Shown here: piece by piece, positions 1-8,143 of the stretch
How the letters are laid out: every line of letters begins with the position of its first letter
How positions within the stretch are numbered: position 1 is the first letter of the stretch
Assembly: GCA_964230195.1 (NCBI GenBank)
Contig: CAXRGH010000239.1
Coordinates: 1-21,100, forward strand
Reading direction: 5' to 3'
Source: CAXRGH01 sp964230195
GTDB lineage: Bacteria; Pseudomonadota; Gammaproteobacteria; Enterobacterales; Alteromonadaceae
Length of the DNA: 21,100 bases
Position numbers and translations under genes: made by a program
The notes under the pieces: model-generated
The model's database searches: none
What the model was told of the DNA's origin: nothing
What the model saw: only the letters and a program-made list of their open reading frames with translations

Positions 1-1
1 A

Positions 2-1516
2 GATGCAAATACTAAAGTGAGTTATGACTTACTAGAGCAACGGCTACAAGCTCAAATCGACGACTTTAAATGGCGTCATTACGGTTATCCAGTAAATCAA
101 ATGTTTGGTACTCACTCGATGATCCCTTCATTTTTGATTAACCAGCATCAAATCACTAACGAGGCCGAAGCACGCGCCTATATCAGTCGCCTTAACGGTG
201 TAAAAGGGTTGTTAGCCCAGCTACAAGAGGACCTAGAGGCACGTGCCGAAAAAGGCATCATCGCGCCAAAGTTTGTTTTTCCGCATGTAATTGAGAGTAG
301 CAAGAACATTCTTAAGGGAGCCCCCTTCTCTGCAGGTAAAGATTCAACGCTACTTGCAGATTTTAGCCGTAAAGTAAAAGCCATCGATCTCGCGCAAGAT
401 GTGAAAGATCAATTAATGAAAGATGCAATTAACGCATTAAACATCTCTGTCAAACCGGGTTATGACGGTTTGATTAGCTATCTTGAAGATTTAGAACAGA
501 AGGCAGACAATCGTGACGGTGTATGGAAGTTCCCCAACGGTGAGGCGTATTTTAACAATGCGTTGAAACGAACCACCACCACAGAGTTAACTGCAAAGGA
601 GATCCATGAGATTGGCTTGAGTGAAGTTGCACGCATTCATAATGAAATGCGCGAAATAAAAGAGAAAGTCGGTTTTAAAGGTGATCTTCAGGCTTTCATG
701 GCATTCATGAAATCAGACAAACAATTCTACTTACCCGAAACGGACGAGGGTAAGCAGAAATACCTGGATGATGCAGTGGCAATGATCGACAACATGAAGT
801 CACGCCTTGACGAGTTGTTCATTGTGAAACCCAAAGCCGATTTGAAAGTGAAACGCGTGGAATCATTCCGTGAAAAAGCTGCCGGCAAAGCATTTTATCA
901 ACAACCTGCACCAGACGGTTCAAGACCCGGTATTTATTACGCCAATCTTTACGATATGTCAGCAATGCCAACCTATCAAATGGAAGCACTCGCGTACCAT
1001 GAAGGTGTTCCAGGACATCACATGCAAATTGCAATTGCACAAGAACTCGAAGATATGCCGAAATTCCGAAAATTTGGTGGTTACACTGCCTATATTGAAG
1101 GCTGGGGCTTGTATTCTGAGTTAGTTCCGAAAGAGATGGGACTCTATGAAGATCCCTATTCAGACTTCGGTCGCCTTGCCATGGAATTATGGCGAGCGTG
1201 CAGACTTGTGGTTGATACAGGTATTCACGCAATGCAATGGACTCGTCAAGAGGGTATTGACTACTACGTCAACAATACGCCGAACGCGACTTCTGACGCT
1301 GTAAAAATGGTAGAGCGACATATTGTAATGCCCTCTCAAGCTACCGCCTACAAAATTGGCATGTTGAAAATACTCGACCTACGAGAGAACGCCAAGCAAA
1401 CGCTAGGTGGCAAGTTTGATATTCGTGAATTCCACGATGTCGTATTGAAGAACGGCCCGGTTCCACTCAACGTACTTGAAAACTACGTCAATCAGTGGGT
1501 TGCCTCTAAACAGTAA
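2..1516 (+). CDS. DUF885 family metallopeptidase-like protein, 5' end outside the window
   Basis: The frame is open to the left edge, and DUF885 proteins are usually about 600 residues, so roughly 100 N-terminal residues (including any signal peptide) are missing. A GTG at 17 could be read as a start, but it has no Shine-Dalgarno and coding sequence continues upstream of it. The family signature HEGVPGHH is encoded at 998-1021, followed by YIEGWGLYSE near 1090-1120. In the family these supply the His and Glu residues thought to bind zinc, as in HExxH-type peptidases. The remainder is mostly helical and charged. Related proteins are often exported or periplasmic peptidases of unknown substrate. 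The gene ends at TAA and converges with the outer-membrane protein gene across a hairpin. Family assignment is strong; the enzymatic activity is inferred from the family. Confidence 0.88.
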   Translation, partial: DANTKVSYDLLEQRLQAQIDDFKWRHYGYPVNQMFGTHSMIPSFLINQHQITNEAEARAYISRLNGVKGLLAQLQEDLEARAEKGIIAPKFVFPHVIESSKNILKGAPFSAGKDSTLLADFSRKVKAIDLAQDVKDQLMKDAINALNISVKPGYDGLISYLEDLEQKADNRDGVWKFPNGEAYFNNALKRTTTTELTAKEIHEIGLSEVARIHNEMREIKEKVGFKGDLQAFMAFMKSDKQFYLPETDEGKQKYLDDAVAMIDNMKSRLDELFIVKPKADLKVKRVESFREKAAGKAFYQQPAPDGSRPGIYYANLYDMSAMPTYQMEALAYHEGVPGHHMQIAIAQELEDMPKFRKFGGYTAYIEGWGLYSELVPKEMGLYEDPYSDFGRLAMELWRACRLVVDTGIHAMQWTRQEGIDYYVNNTPNATSDAVKMVERHIVMPSQATAYKIGMLKILDLRENAKQTLGGKFDIREFHDVVLKNGPVPLNVLENYVNQWVASKQ

Positions 1517-1539
1517 TCGGCTATTGGCATAGCACTCAA

Positions 1540-1581
1540 AAAAAGGGAGACCGCTGTGATTAACACTCGATCTCCCTTTTT
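1540..1581. terminator. Bidirectional rho-independent terminator
   Basis: An A-rich and a T-rich arm around AAGGGAGA/TCTCCCTT pair perfectly over 11 bases (1540-1550 with 1571-1581). The 20-base loop contains a further GTG/CAC pairing. The right arm continues into a T-rich run to 1587, and on the minus strand the left arm gives a matching U-run. It sits between the convergent DUF885 and outer-membrane protein genes, so it probably serves both. Confidence 0.85.
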
Positions 1582-1608
1582 ATTTTTAAGGATTTTGTTG
1601 CTCTAAGC

Positions 1609-2226
1609 TCAGAAACTAAACTGAATCCACGCAGACGGTATCGACTGAAGATCACCGCCAAAGAAATGTTGATACTGAACACCCAAGGTAAATGATTCGT
1701 TCGCGTGCAGTGCAACACGTGGTAACACATACAAGCCAGAATTCACATCAATATCTTGGGAGTAGCAGTCGGAGCAATATGCAATACTGCGGTCAGAAAC
1801 CAACATCAATTCAATACCCGCTAACACCTGAAAGTCCAAATTGTTAGCGCGTGCTACTGACATTCCCAACTCACCAAATAATGCAAGGCCACTAGCATCT
1901 GACTCTTCCGTTGAGCGGCTTCCCCAAGTTGACTCAACTTGCTGACTGAAAGAGTGCGCATCATCATACATGTAAGAGTGGATCCCAAAACCGTAGATAA
2001 AATCCTGCTCCTTAATTTCCCAGCCAAGCTTCAATCCAAAAGCTGAGTCGGATATGCCTTCGTTTTTAACGCTGCTATCCATACTAACAGAACCCAAACT
2101 GACCACCATACGACTATAACTATCGGCAAATGTCTCAGGATCTGTCGCTAGTTCTTGAGCATTCGTATTAAGTGTGAAAAAACTGACGACTAAAGTCAGC
2201 AATAAAGAAGGATGATTAAATTTCAT
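1609..2226 (-). CDS. Small outer-membrane beta-barrel-type protein, function unknown
   Basis: This 205-residue protein starts with a Sec signal peptide (residues 1-23, lysine at 2, hydrophobic core LLLTLVVSFF, probable cut after TNA). The mature part alternates hydrophobic and polar residues in short strands rich in Gly, Tyr and Phe, for example AFGLKLGWEI, FIYGFGIHSYMY and TLGVQYQHFFGG. It ends WIQFSF, and a C-terminal phenylalanine is typical of proteins assembled by the BAM complex. This suggests a small barrel of about eight strands. It carries a lone CxxC pair (C151, C154) inside an apparent loop. No Shine-Dalgarno is evident before the ATG. I do not recognise a named family; the outer-membrane location is inferred from the signal peptide, strand pattern and last residue. 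Confidence 0.72.
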   Translation of the reverse strand: MKFNHPSLLLTLVVSFFTLNTNAQELATDPETFADSYSRMVVSLGSVSMDSSVKNEGISDSAFGLKLGWEIKEQDFIYGFGIHSYMYDDAHSFSQQVESTWGSRSTEESDASGLALFGELGMSVARANNLDFQVLAGIELMLVSDRSIAYCSDCYSQDIDVNSGLYVLPRVALHANESFTLGVQYQHFFGGDLQSIPSAWIQFSF

Positions 2227-2308
2227 AAGATAAAAATGTTAGGTCGCGAAAATAGGCGACGCAGTATGACAAATAAAACCGATGTAAACAATTGTCTCGC
2301 AACCTATC

Positions 2309-2325
2309 AATCGATACTCTCGATT
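2309..2325. terminator. Weak hairpin between the GST and outer-membrane protein genes
   Basis: Arms AATCGA and TCGATT flank the loop TACTC. It lies 34 bases downstream of the glutathione S-transferase stop on the minus strand. There is no convincing U-run in that direction, so termination by this hairpin is doubtful. It could also lie in the promoter region of the downstream barrel gene. Confidence 0.25.
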
Positions 2326-2358
2326 ACTTTATTAGACCTTCCTGGCAGTTTACTCGGT

Positions 2359-2976
2359 TCATGAACCCCTATCATAGTAACTGGCAATGCATGGATGTTG
2401 AGCAATAACGGTTGTATACTCGGCCAACAATGGATAATGCTGAGCCAGCCATTGTTCGGGAATATGATCGAACATGCCTGACATCAGCGTTTTAAGCCAA
2501 ACCCAAGTTTTTAAATCCGCAATACTCAATTCTGTGCCGGCAAAGAAGCCTTCACCTTGCGCCACCAAGCGATCTGACATCCATTCCAAATATCGGCTAT
2601 AGGGTCCCTCAAGCAAGCTAGCACGAGCCGCTTCCAATTCCTCACCTTTCATGCCAAACGTTGCTACCATCTTATCGATCATATCTTCCGCAACATCCAA
2701 CACTTCATCAACGAGTAAGGCCTCCATGAGGTCGTCAGGGTACAATCCAACTTGCTGTCCAACAAATCGCAAAATGGCGTTGGTTTGCGTAATCACTTGA
2801 CCATTCACAGTAAGCGTCGGAACCTGACCAAATGGCGTTGTGGCTTTTACTTCGGGGAATGACTTCATAGGAAATCGTACATCATCAAATTCAATCTGAC
2901 CGAAGTGTAGTGCCAAGCGAATGGGCTCCGCACGCCCGCCGTCAATATCAAAATACAGTAGTGATAACTCATTCAT
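2359..2976 (-). CDS. Glutathione S-transferase (sigma-like)
   Basis: This 205-residue protein has the two-domain GST layout. The N-terminal thioredoxin-like domain (about 1-78) opens LSLLYFDIDGGRAEPIRLAL, with Tyr8 in the position of the catalytic tyrosine and the GRAEPIRL pattern of sigma and related classes. It continues with VPTLTVNG (cis-proline loop) and QTNAILRF, the counterpart of the glutathione-binding QS-AI motif. An all-helical C-terminal domain (about 85-205) includes the family's ELSIADLKTWVWL segment. It is cytosolic and probably conjugates or reduces electrophiles and peroxides with glutathione; the substrate is unknown. The AGAGG ribosome site overlaps the stop of the upstream DUF2959 gene, and the gap is 11 bases, so it is the last gene of a three-gene operon. 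Confidence 0.9.
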   Translation of the reverse strand: MNELSLLYFDIDGGRAEPIRLALHFGQIEFDDVRFPMKSFPEVKATTPFGQVPTLTVNGQVITQTNAILRFVGQQVGLYPDDLMEALLVDEVLDVAEDMIDKMVATFGMKGEELEAARASLLEGPYSRYLEWMSDRLVAQGEGFFAGTELSIADLKTWVWLKTLMSGMFDHIPEQWLAQHYPLLAEYTTVIAQHPCIASYYDRGS

Positions 2977-2987
2977 TTTTCTGGCCT

Positions 2988-3641
2988 CTAAGATTTCATT
3001 TTTTCAATAAACGCATCAGACGCTGCAATAGAAGCGTTCATATCTTTAATCAATATGGTGACATCACGTTGAATATTGGTTAACTCTCCCTTCAACGCCC
3101 CTATCGCATTTGCATTTAAGTTATGCTTTAGGTACAGCATATTGTCTTGCATCGCATCAAGAATGGGTTGCATTTTCGATTCAGATGCACGCATTGCAGT
3201 GAGTAATTGCCGGTACTGCCGTTGCGTTTCTTTTAACTTTCGTTGACTATCTCTTCTCAGATTTTCACTTTTATACAAAGAGAGTTCAGTTTGCCATTCA
3301 TCGAATAAAGCTTCAGCAACATCCTGAACTTTATCGATGCGGGCAGAAACACGTTCTGCAGACGACACGCTGGATTCGTACTCTGATTTCAAACCTTTGT
3401 ACACTTTTTCAAGTTCGCCGCCATCAAACGCAATCAAAGCTGACAATTCCTCAAGGGCAGAACTAAACTGTTCTTGGGCATCTTCCTGAGCATCTTTCGC
3501 TGATTCTACTCTGTCCACCAAGATATCGCGCTTTTCCACCCCAAACGTCTCCCAAGCACTGTAATACGCGGATTGACAAGCGGTGAGAAAAACGCTCAGA
3601 AATAGTAAAACCGCGCGCGATGCGTTACCGATATTCATCAT
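2988..3641 (-). CDS. DUF2959 family lipoprotein
   Basis: The 217-residue protein begins with a lipoprotein signal peptide ending at the lipobox LTAC (Cys22), so the mature form is probably lipid-anchored in the envelope. Most of the mature chain is a long charged helical coiled coil (about residues 40-165, with heptad-like patterns such as ERVSARIDKVQDVAEALFDEW and RRDSQRKLKETQRQYRQLL). It ends with a short helical tail. Sequence and length fit the DUF2959 family of gammaproteobacteria, whose function is unknown. The start overlaps the stop of the upstream TM2-like gene by four bases (ATGA), which implies translational coupling. An alternative start is the second ATG, one codon in. A structural or scaffolding role is only inference from the coiled coil. 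Confidence 0.82.
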   Translation of the reverse strand: MMNIGNASRAVLLFLSVFLTACQSAYYSAWETFGVEKRDILVDRVESAKDAQEDAQEQFSSALEELSALIAFDGGELEKVYKGLKSEYESSVSSAERVSARIDKVQDVAEALFDEWQTELSLYKSENLRRDSQRKLKETQRQYRQLLTAMRASESKMQPILDAMQDNMLYLKHNLNANAIGALKGELTNIQRDVTILIKDMNASIAASDAFIEKMKS

Positions 3642-3853
3642 CTATTGCCTTTAAATTTTGCGGCGTCAATAATCGCCCAAATCTGCAAGATAACGGCAAC
3701 AGGCGCTGTTACCCAAAGCGCATAAAGAGTGACAATCACAATAAAAAATAAAATCGCAGACATGATTCGCCCTTGGACAAGTTGGCCAAGTCCGGGGAGA
3801 AAAACATTACATAAGGCGGCTAGAACATTGCCACCAGAGCCTTGCTGAGACAT
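3638..3853 (-). CDS. Small TM2-like membrane protein
   Basis: This 71-residue protein contains a hydrophobic segment at about 8-25 with the turn LPGLGQLVQGR, then hydrophobic stretches at about 30-45 and 48-62, ending IIDAAKFKGNR. The pattern of a PGLGQ turn between helices and a terminal WAIIDA segment resembles TM2-type and related small membrane proteins. An AGAAGGA ribosome site lies six bases upstream of the ATG. It is the first gene of an operon with the DUF2959 lipoprotein (4-base overlap) and the GST. Topology and location in the inner membrane are inferred; no function is known to me. Confidence 0.75.
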   Translation of the reverse strand: MSQQGSGGNVLAALCNVFLPGLGQLVQGRIMSAILFFIVIVTLYALWVTAPVAVILQIWAIIDAAKFKGNR

Positions 3854-4161
3854 AGGGTTTCCTTCTTATTACACCGATGTGGATCTCATTGTACTGAAAT
3901 CAACATATTTAAAATCTTAAGACAAAATATAGTGGTAGTTGTTACTAATGATCAAGACAAAAAACAGTAACACTTTATTTTTCCGTAGGTTTTCTATCTC
4001 AATCGTGTAGTGGCTCGTCAATTCTGTGCTGAATCGTGTACAAGGATGTCAATTTTTCTCTAGATGATTCCAGGCAGTTTCATTGAACAGCATTGTGTTA
4101 TATGAAAAAATCTAAGGACAGGATAGCCAATTAATAACTTAACTTTATAAAGGAGGCTTGT
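3854..4161. other. 308-base divergent intergenic region
   Basis: It separates the TM2/DUF2959/GST operon from the symporter gene. It holds the AGAAGGA ribosome site (minus strand, 3860-3866) and a candidate minus-strand promoter at 3926-3955. On the plus strand there is a strong AGGAGG Shine-Dalgarno at 4151-4156, five bases before the symporter's GTG. I saw no open frame with a ribosome site and no convincing inverted repeat. Confidence 0.6.
3926..3955 (-). promoter_or_regulatory. Candidate sigma-70 promoter for the TM2-like/DUF2959/GST operon
   Basis: On the minus strand TTGATC (-35) and TATATT (-10) are separated by 18 bases. This places a start near 3919 and gives a leader of about 65 bases before the ATG at 3853. 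The match is moderate, and AT-rich intergenic DNA produces such matches by chance. Confidence 0.35.
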
Positions 4162-5361
4162 GTGTCTCGTTTTTCATTTACTCAGCAACTGCTACTAGCG
4201 TTTGCCCTCTCCATTACTTTAGGCCTGTTGCTCCCATCTGTCAGCCCCTATGTCAGCGTACTTGGCAGTTGGTATCTGAATGCCATTAAATTCATGGTAG
4301 TCCCCATTATATTAATTAGCATTCCAACCACCTTGAGTGACATCGCGGATTTGAAAGGTAGCCTTGTGCGCATCATCTCACTCTTTTTGCTCACTGCATT
4401 TTGTGCAAGCCTTATTGGACTGACGGTGGGTCATTTCATGCCTTGGGGGGAATTACAAGTCTCACTCCCCACACAGTACACAAGCACCCGAGAGATACCC
4501 CCTTTTTTGGTCACGCTTGCCAACTTTATTCCCAGCAATATCATCACCCCCATGTTAAAAGGGCAGGTTATTTCACTCATCATTATTGCACTCACTATAG
4601 GAATTGCATTAAATCAAACCAATGCGCCTAGCTTAAAGAAAGGACTGCGTGAAGCAAACCAAGTAGTCCACATGCTAGTGTCATGGGTCATTAAATTTAC
4701 CCCCGTTGGAGTTGTTGGCGTATTAACACCTGCCATTGCAAAATTGGGACTAACGGTTTTGATGCCACTCGGTATGTTCATCGGAGCGGTTTATCTGGCC
4801 TGCGCATTGCAAGTTGGGATTATCTATTCCAGCTTAATTGCGTTTCTATCCCCCTTCACTGTCAAAACCGTTTTTAAACACCTGGTTCCACTACAGTTAT
4901 CTGCGGCTGCGACTTGCTCTTCATTTGCCTGTCTGCCGTTAACGCAAAAAACAGCCATCGACAAAATTGGTGCAAACCCAGAGCAAGCGAGGCTCGCAAC
5001 AACACTCGGTAGTTCCATGAATATGGATGCCTGTGGTGGACTGTATCCAGCCATCAGCGCCATCGCGATCGCCCATTGGTGGGGAATACCTCTGACAGCA
5101 TCCGATTATGTGTTAATTTCGGCGACTGCTGTGATAGCGAGTGTTGGTGCTGCAGGAGTTCCCGGGGCCGCGTTGGTATTCCTAACTATCACGTTGAACA
5201 GCGTTGGTCTACCATTGGAAGGAATTGCTTTAGTCGCCGCCGTTGACCGCCTCGTGGATATGGCCAGAACAGCAACCAATGTTACCGGTGATGTCATTGT
5301 GAGTGCAGTCATGACCGATGGCAAAGAAATCTCAAAGGCATCGGTATCCTCAAACTCGTGA
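4162..5361 (+). CDS. SLC1-type (dicarboxylate/amino acid:cation) symporter with altered substrate motif
   Basis: The 399-residue integral membrane protein has the SLC1/DAACS architecture: about six N-terminal helices, a hairpin region (CSSFACLP, 252-259), a TM7 motif NMDACG (287-292), a second hairpin (GVPGAA, 332-337) and TM8 with DRLVDMARTATNVTGD (362-377). Aspartates 289, 366 and 377, Arg369 and Asn373 align with residues that bind sodium and substrate in archaeal GltPh. The otherwise nearly invariant NMDGT is NMDACG here, and the serine-rich hairpin is degenerate, so the substrate may not be glutamate, aspartate or a C4-dicarboxylate. The GTG start is supported by AGGAGG at 4151-4156. The gene stands alone between divergent and convergent neighbours. 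The family is certain; substrate unknown. Confidence 0.9.
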   Translation: MSRFSFTQQLLLAFALSITLGLLLPSVSPYVSVLGSWYLNAIKFMVVPIILISIPTTLSDIADLKGSLVRIISLFLLTAFCASLIGLTVGHFMPWGELQVSLPTQYTSTREIPPFLVTLANFIPSNIITPMLKGQVISLIIIALTIGIALNQTNAPSLKKGLREANQVVHMLVSWVIKFTPVGVVGVLTPAIAKLGLTVLMPLGMFIGAVYLACALQVGIIYSSLIAFLSPFTVKTVFKHLVPLQLSAAATCSSFACLPLTQKTAIDKIGANPEQARLATTLGSSMNMDACGGLYPAISAIAIAHWWGIPLTASDYVLISATAVIASVGAAGVPGAALVFLTITLNSVGLPLEGIALVAAVDRLVDMARTATNVTGDVIVSAVMTDGKEISKASVSSNS

Positions 5362-5375
5362 CCTTTAGTTTATAC

Positions 5376-5412
5376 AGACAAGCAGCCGCTCTTCACTCGC
5401 AGCCGCTTGTCT
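5376..5412. terminator. Strong hairpin between convergent symporter and GH3 genes
   Basis: Arms 5376-5389 and 5399-5412 pair at 12 of 14 positions (AGACAAGC with GCTTGTCT at the base) around a 9-base loop. It lies 14 bases past the symporter stop and 6 bases past the GH3 stop on the other strand. There is no real U-run on either side, so it may be an mRNA 3' end protector or a weak bidirectional terminator. Confidence 0.5.
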
Positions 5413-5418
5413 CATTCA

Positions 5419-8049
5419 TCATCCGTTACAATCTGCAGATGATGAGTCAGTCTCGCTTTTCTCCAGTCGAATATTGTGGAACATTGCGCTGACCTTTGAC
5501 TCAGACGCGAGCTCAATTGCTATCGGCTGTTGACGGAAGCGCGCAAAGTCAATACATCCCATATCAACTGCCAGTGTTTGCCACTCTTTGTCATCCTTGA
5601 GTTGTGTTTTCAAATCTAAGCTCTGTAGACAATTTGCCCCCGCTTGGTCACACCCTAGATTCATACGAATAGCTTGTGCTGATGCATTCAACAAACGTAC
5701 ATCCATTTTTAGTTGATATTGGCTATTGAGAGCTAAGATGGATGGATGTTCAGAGTTTGACAACAGGAAACGGACACCACTCCATTCGCCTTCTTGAGTA
5801 TCAATTCTGAATCCGTCTTCTTGAACAAACCGGTCGATAGTGCGGAACGATAACCCAGCCAAGGACAAGCTACTCGCTTTTACACTGACTCTTTTCTGCC
5901 CCGAAAACAAACTCATCTCATACGGTGCTTTGACACCACCTTGATAGATTGGATAGCTATCGCTGTCAGTAGCTTGACGTTGCAATGTCTCAGATAGCAT
6001 CGGAATATTGGAGCTTGAATGTAGATAATCGAGGCCGTATCCGTAAGCGAATAACGGATCGTAGTATTTATCACCACGATTCAATAATGTCTGGCTTGGG
6101 TCTTTGGGCCAACTGAAGGATAATCGCCCCGTAAAGTCATATACAGATTTGCCATTGTCATCTTTAAACAAAAGATCTGAAACGGCATCACCCTCTGAAC
6201 CCGGTAACCATGCCACCACAAAAGCATTACTAGCATTTATCTCAGGGTTGACCCACAATGGACGACCCGTGATAAAGACTGAAACCACAGGAATTCCCTG
6301 CGCCTGCAGCGATTTTAGTAGCTGCTCATCTTTCCCATTAACGCCTTGGTAATCGATATGCGCAATATCACCTTGCCCTTCAGCGTATGGTTCCTCCCCA
6401 AATACGACAATGGCAACATCCGGTTTTTCTTGATAACTGCCATCAACTGAGAGCTCAACATTAGTGGTACCCACTTTACTGCGAATACCGTCAAAAATAG
6501 ACGTTCCGCCAGGAAATTCGCTGTTCACATTGTTAGTTCCCTGCCAAGTGATAGTCCAGCCACCAGACTGCTTTCCAATATTGTCGGCAGCATCTCCTGT
6601 CACAAGGATACGTTGATTTCGACTTAACGGTAAAATATCGTCATTATTTTTGAGCAAGACAAGAGATTCTCTAACAGCTCGCTTTGCAACCTCTCTATGC
6701 TCCGAATGACCGATCAATTCGGTTCTTCCCGAAAATGGTCTATTTTTCGGGCTCGGTTTTTCAAAAAGGCCAGCTCGAACTTTGACACGTAAAATACGTT
6801 TTACCGCATCATCGATTCGTGCCATTGGGATAATTCCTTTTTTAACCTGTTCAATGGTATTAAAGTACAAAGGTTCCCATGCATCAGTGGGCACCATAAA
6901 AATATCGAGGCCTGCATTGATGGCTTGCGGGCAACTCTCATTGCTGCAATTAACCACTTGGCCATGTCCATTCCAATCACCAACCACAAAACCATCAAAG
7001 CCCATTCGTCTTTTTAGCACGTCAGTTAGTAAGTACTTATTACCGTGGATCTTGTCACCTTTCCAGCTATTGAATGAAGCCATTACCGATTGAGAGCCTG
7101 CGGCTAAACCCGACACATAACCCTGAGCATGAATATTATAAAGATCGGACTCGCTCGACACGTTATTGCCTTGGTCATCGCCTTCTTGTGTACCGCCGTC
7201 ACCCACAAAATGTTTTACGGTGCTGATAACGCGGTTATCACCAAGAAAATCATCCCCCGGCGTGCCCTGTAAACCTTCAACGATGGCACTCGCGTATGCT
7301 TTAACAATATCAGGATCTTCCGAATATCCTTCGTAAGTTCTTCCCCAACGGTCATCCCGAACAGTAGCCACCGTCGGCGCAAATACCCAATCAATACCCG
7401 TTACCATGACCTCAGTTGCTGTTACTCTGGCAATTTCAGTAATCAAGGCAGGATTATTCGCAGCACCCAAACCGATATTGTGAGGAAACAATGTGGCACC
7501 AATCACGTTATTGTGTCCATGGACAGCATCAGTGCCCCACATCGTCGGAATGGTTGAACCATCCATCGAATCATCAATCGATGCCTGATACATTGCTTCA
7601 GCTAACGCAATCCAATCTTCAGGTGTTGAATGTTTGTTATTATTTGGAAAGGCGCCGCCGCCATTGAGAAAAGAACCAAATCCGTATTTGCGCATATCCT
7701 CCGGTGTAATATCGCGAATTTCAGGCTGTATCATTTGAGCGACTTTCTGCGCTAGTGTCATGTCAGCCATAAGCTTGGCGACTTGCCTCTCGACGTTCGG
7801 ATCTCTTTTAACAACACTATTGACCGGTAACCACAAACTGCTATCCACTCCCTTGTCCGCTAAATACGCTTCACCCGCTGCGGTAACATCATTACTAGCA
7901 TTAGTGTTTACTTCTGAGTGCTTTGCATTGCATCCCCACAGGCCAATTAGCAGAACTGCCGTTAAGGTTTGATAAAAATGCAGTGTGTTTGTTTTTCGTT
8001 TTCTGTTCAACAGCATGTCTGATTCTCGTGATGACGTTAAGCGACTCAT
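5419..8049 (-). CDS. GH3 exo-beta-glucosidase lipoprotein
   Basis: This is an 876-residue glycoside hydrolase family 3 enzyme. A positively charged signal peptide ends at the lipobox LWGC (Cys40). The (beta/alpha)8 domain (about 90-430) shows WGTDAVHGHNN, RDDRWGRTYEGYSEDP, VKHFVGDGG and the nucleophile in GFDGFVVGDWNGHG (Asp358). The alpha/beta sandwich domain (about 460-675) carries GEEPYAEGQGD (551-561), where the acid/base glutamate is expected. An extra C-terminal region of about 180 residues (690-876) looks beta-rich and holds C800/C807; it resembles the accessory domain of marine exo-1,3/1,4-beta-glucosidases. Likely role: releasing glucose from beta-glucans at the cell envelope. The ATG at 8016 (MLLNRKRK) would give a more typical lipoprotein signal and may be the true start. 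Confidence 0.93.
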   Translation of the reverse strand: MSRLTSSRESDMLLNRKRKTNTLHFYQTLTAVLLIGLWGCNAKHSEVNTNASNDVTAAGEAYLADKGVDSSLWLPVNSVVKRDPNVERQVAKLMADMTLAQKVAQMIQPEIRDITPEDMRKYGFGSFLNGGGAFPNNNKHSTPEDWIALAEAMYQASIDDSMDGSTIPTMWGTDAVHGHNNVIGATLFPHNIGLGAANNPALITEIARVTATEVMVTGIDWVFAPTVATVRDDRWGRTYEGYSEDPDIVKAYASAIVEGLQGTPGDDFLGDNRVISTVKHFVGDGGTQEGDDQGNNVSSESDLYNIHAQGYVSGLAAGSQSVMASFNSWKGDKIHGNKYLLTDVLKRRMGFDGFVVGDWNGHGQVVNCSNESCPQAINAGLDIFMVPTDAWEPLYFNTIEQVKKGIIPMARIDDAVKRILRVKVRAGLFEKPSPKNRPFSGRTELIGHSEHREVAKRAVRESLVLLKNNDDILPLSRNQRILVTGDAADNIGKQSGGWTITWQGTNNVNSEFPGGTSIFDGIRSKVGTTNVELSVDGSYQEKPDVAIVVFGEEPYAEGQGDIAHIDYQGVNGKDEQLLKSLQAQGIPVVSVFITGRPLWVNPEINASNAFVVAWLPGSEGDAVSDLLFKDDNGKSVYDFTGRLSFSWPKDPSQTLLNRGDKYYDPLFAYGYGLDYLHSSSNIPMLSETLQRQATDSDSYPIYQGGVKAPYEMSLFSGQKRVSVKASSLSLAGLSFRTIDRFVQEDGFRIDTQEGEWSGVRFLLSNSEHPSILALNSQYQLKMDVRLLNASAQAIRMNLGCDQAGANCLQSLDLKTQLKDDKEWQTLAVDMGCIDFARFRQQPIAIELASESKVSAMFHNIRLEKSETDSSSADCNG

Positions 8050-8058
8050 TTTTGTGGG

Positions 8059-8115
8059 AGTCAGTTTTACAACATATTTAATTTACAGCAGTTTTTTTAA
8101 ATCTCCAGTCAGTTT
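8059..8115. repeat. Direct repeat AGTCAGTTT x2 upstream of GH3
   Basis: Two exact 9-base copies (8059-8067, 8107-8115) start 48 bases apart just upstream of the GH3 gene; read in the GH3 direction they are AAACTGACT. They could be regulator half-sites, but two copies of nine bases are weak evidence. Confidence 0.3.
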
Positions 8116-8143
8116 GTTAAATTTGCGTTAAGGAGGTCGTTCT

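Noticed and set aside
819..1232. 137-codon minus-strand frame within the DUF885 gene
   Set aside because: It is antisense to the well-conserved catalytic region and its translation resembles no protein; a shadow frame.
6782..7093. 103-codon plus-strand frame within GH3
   Set aside because: Antisense to the GH3 catalytic barrel, no ribosome site, low-complexity translation; a shadow frame.
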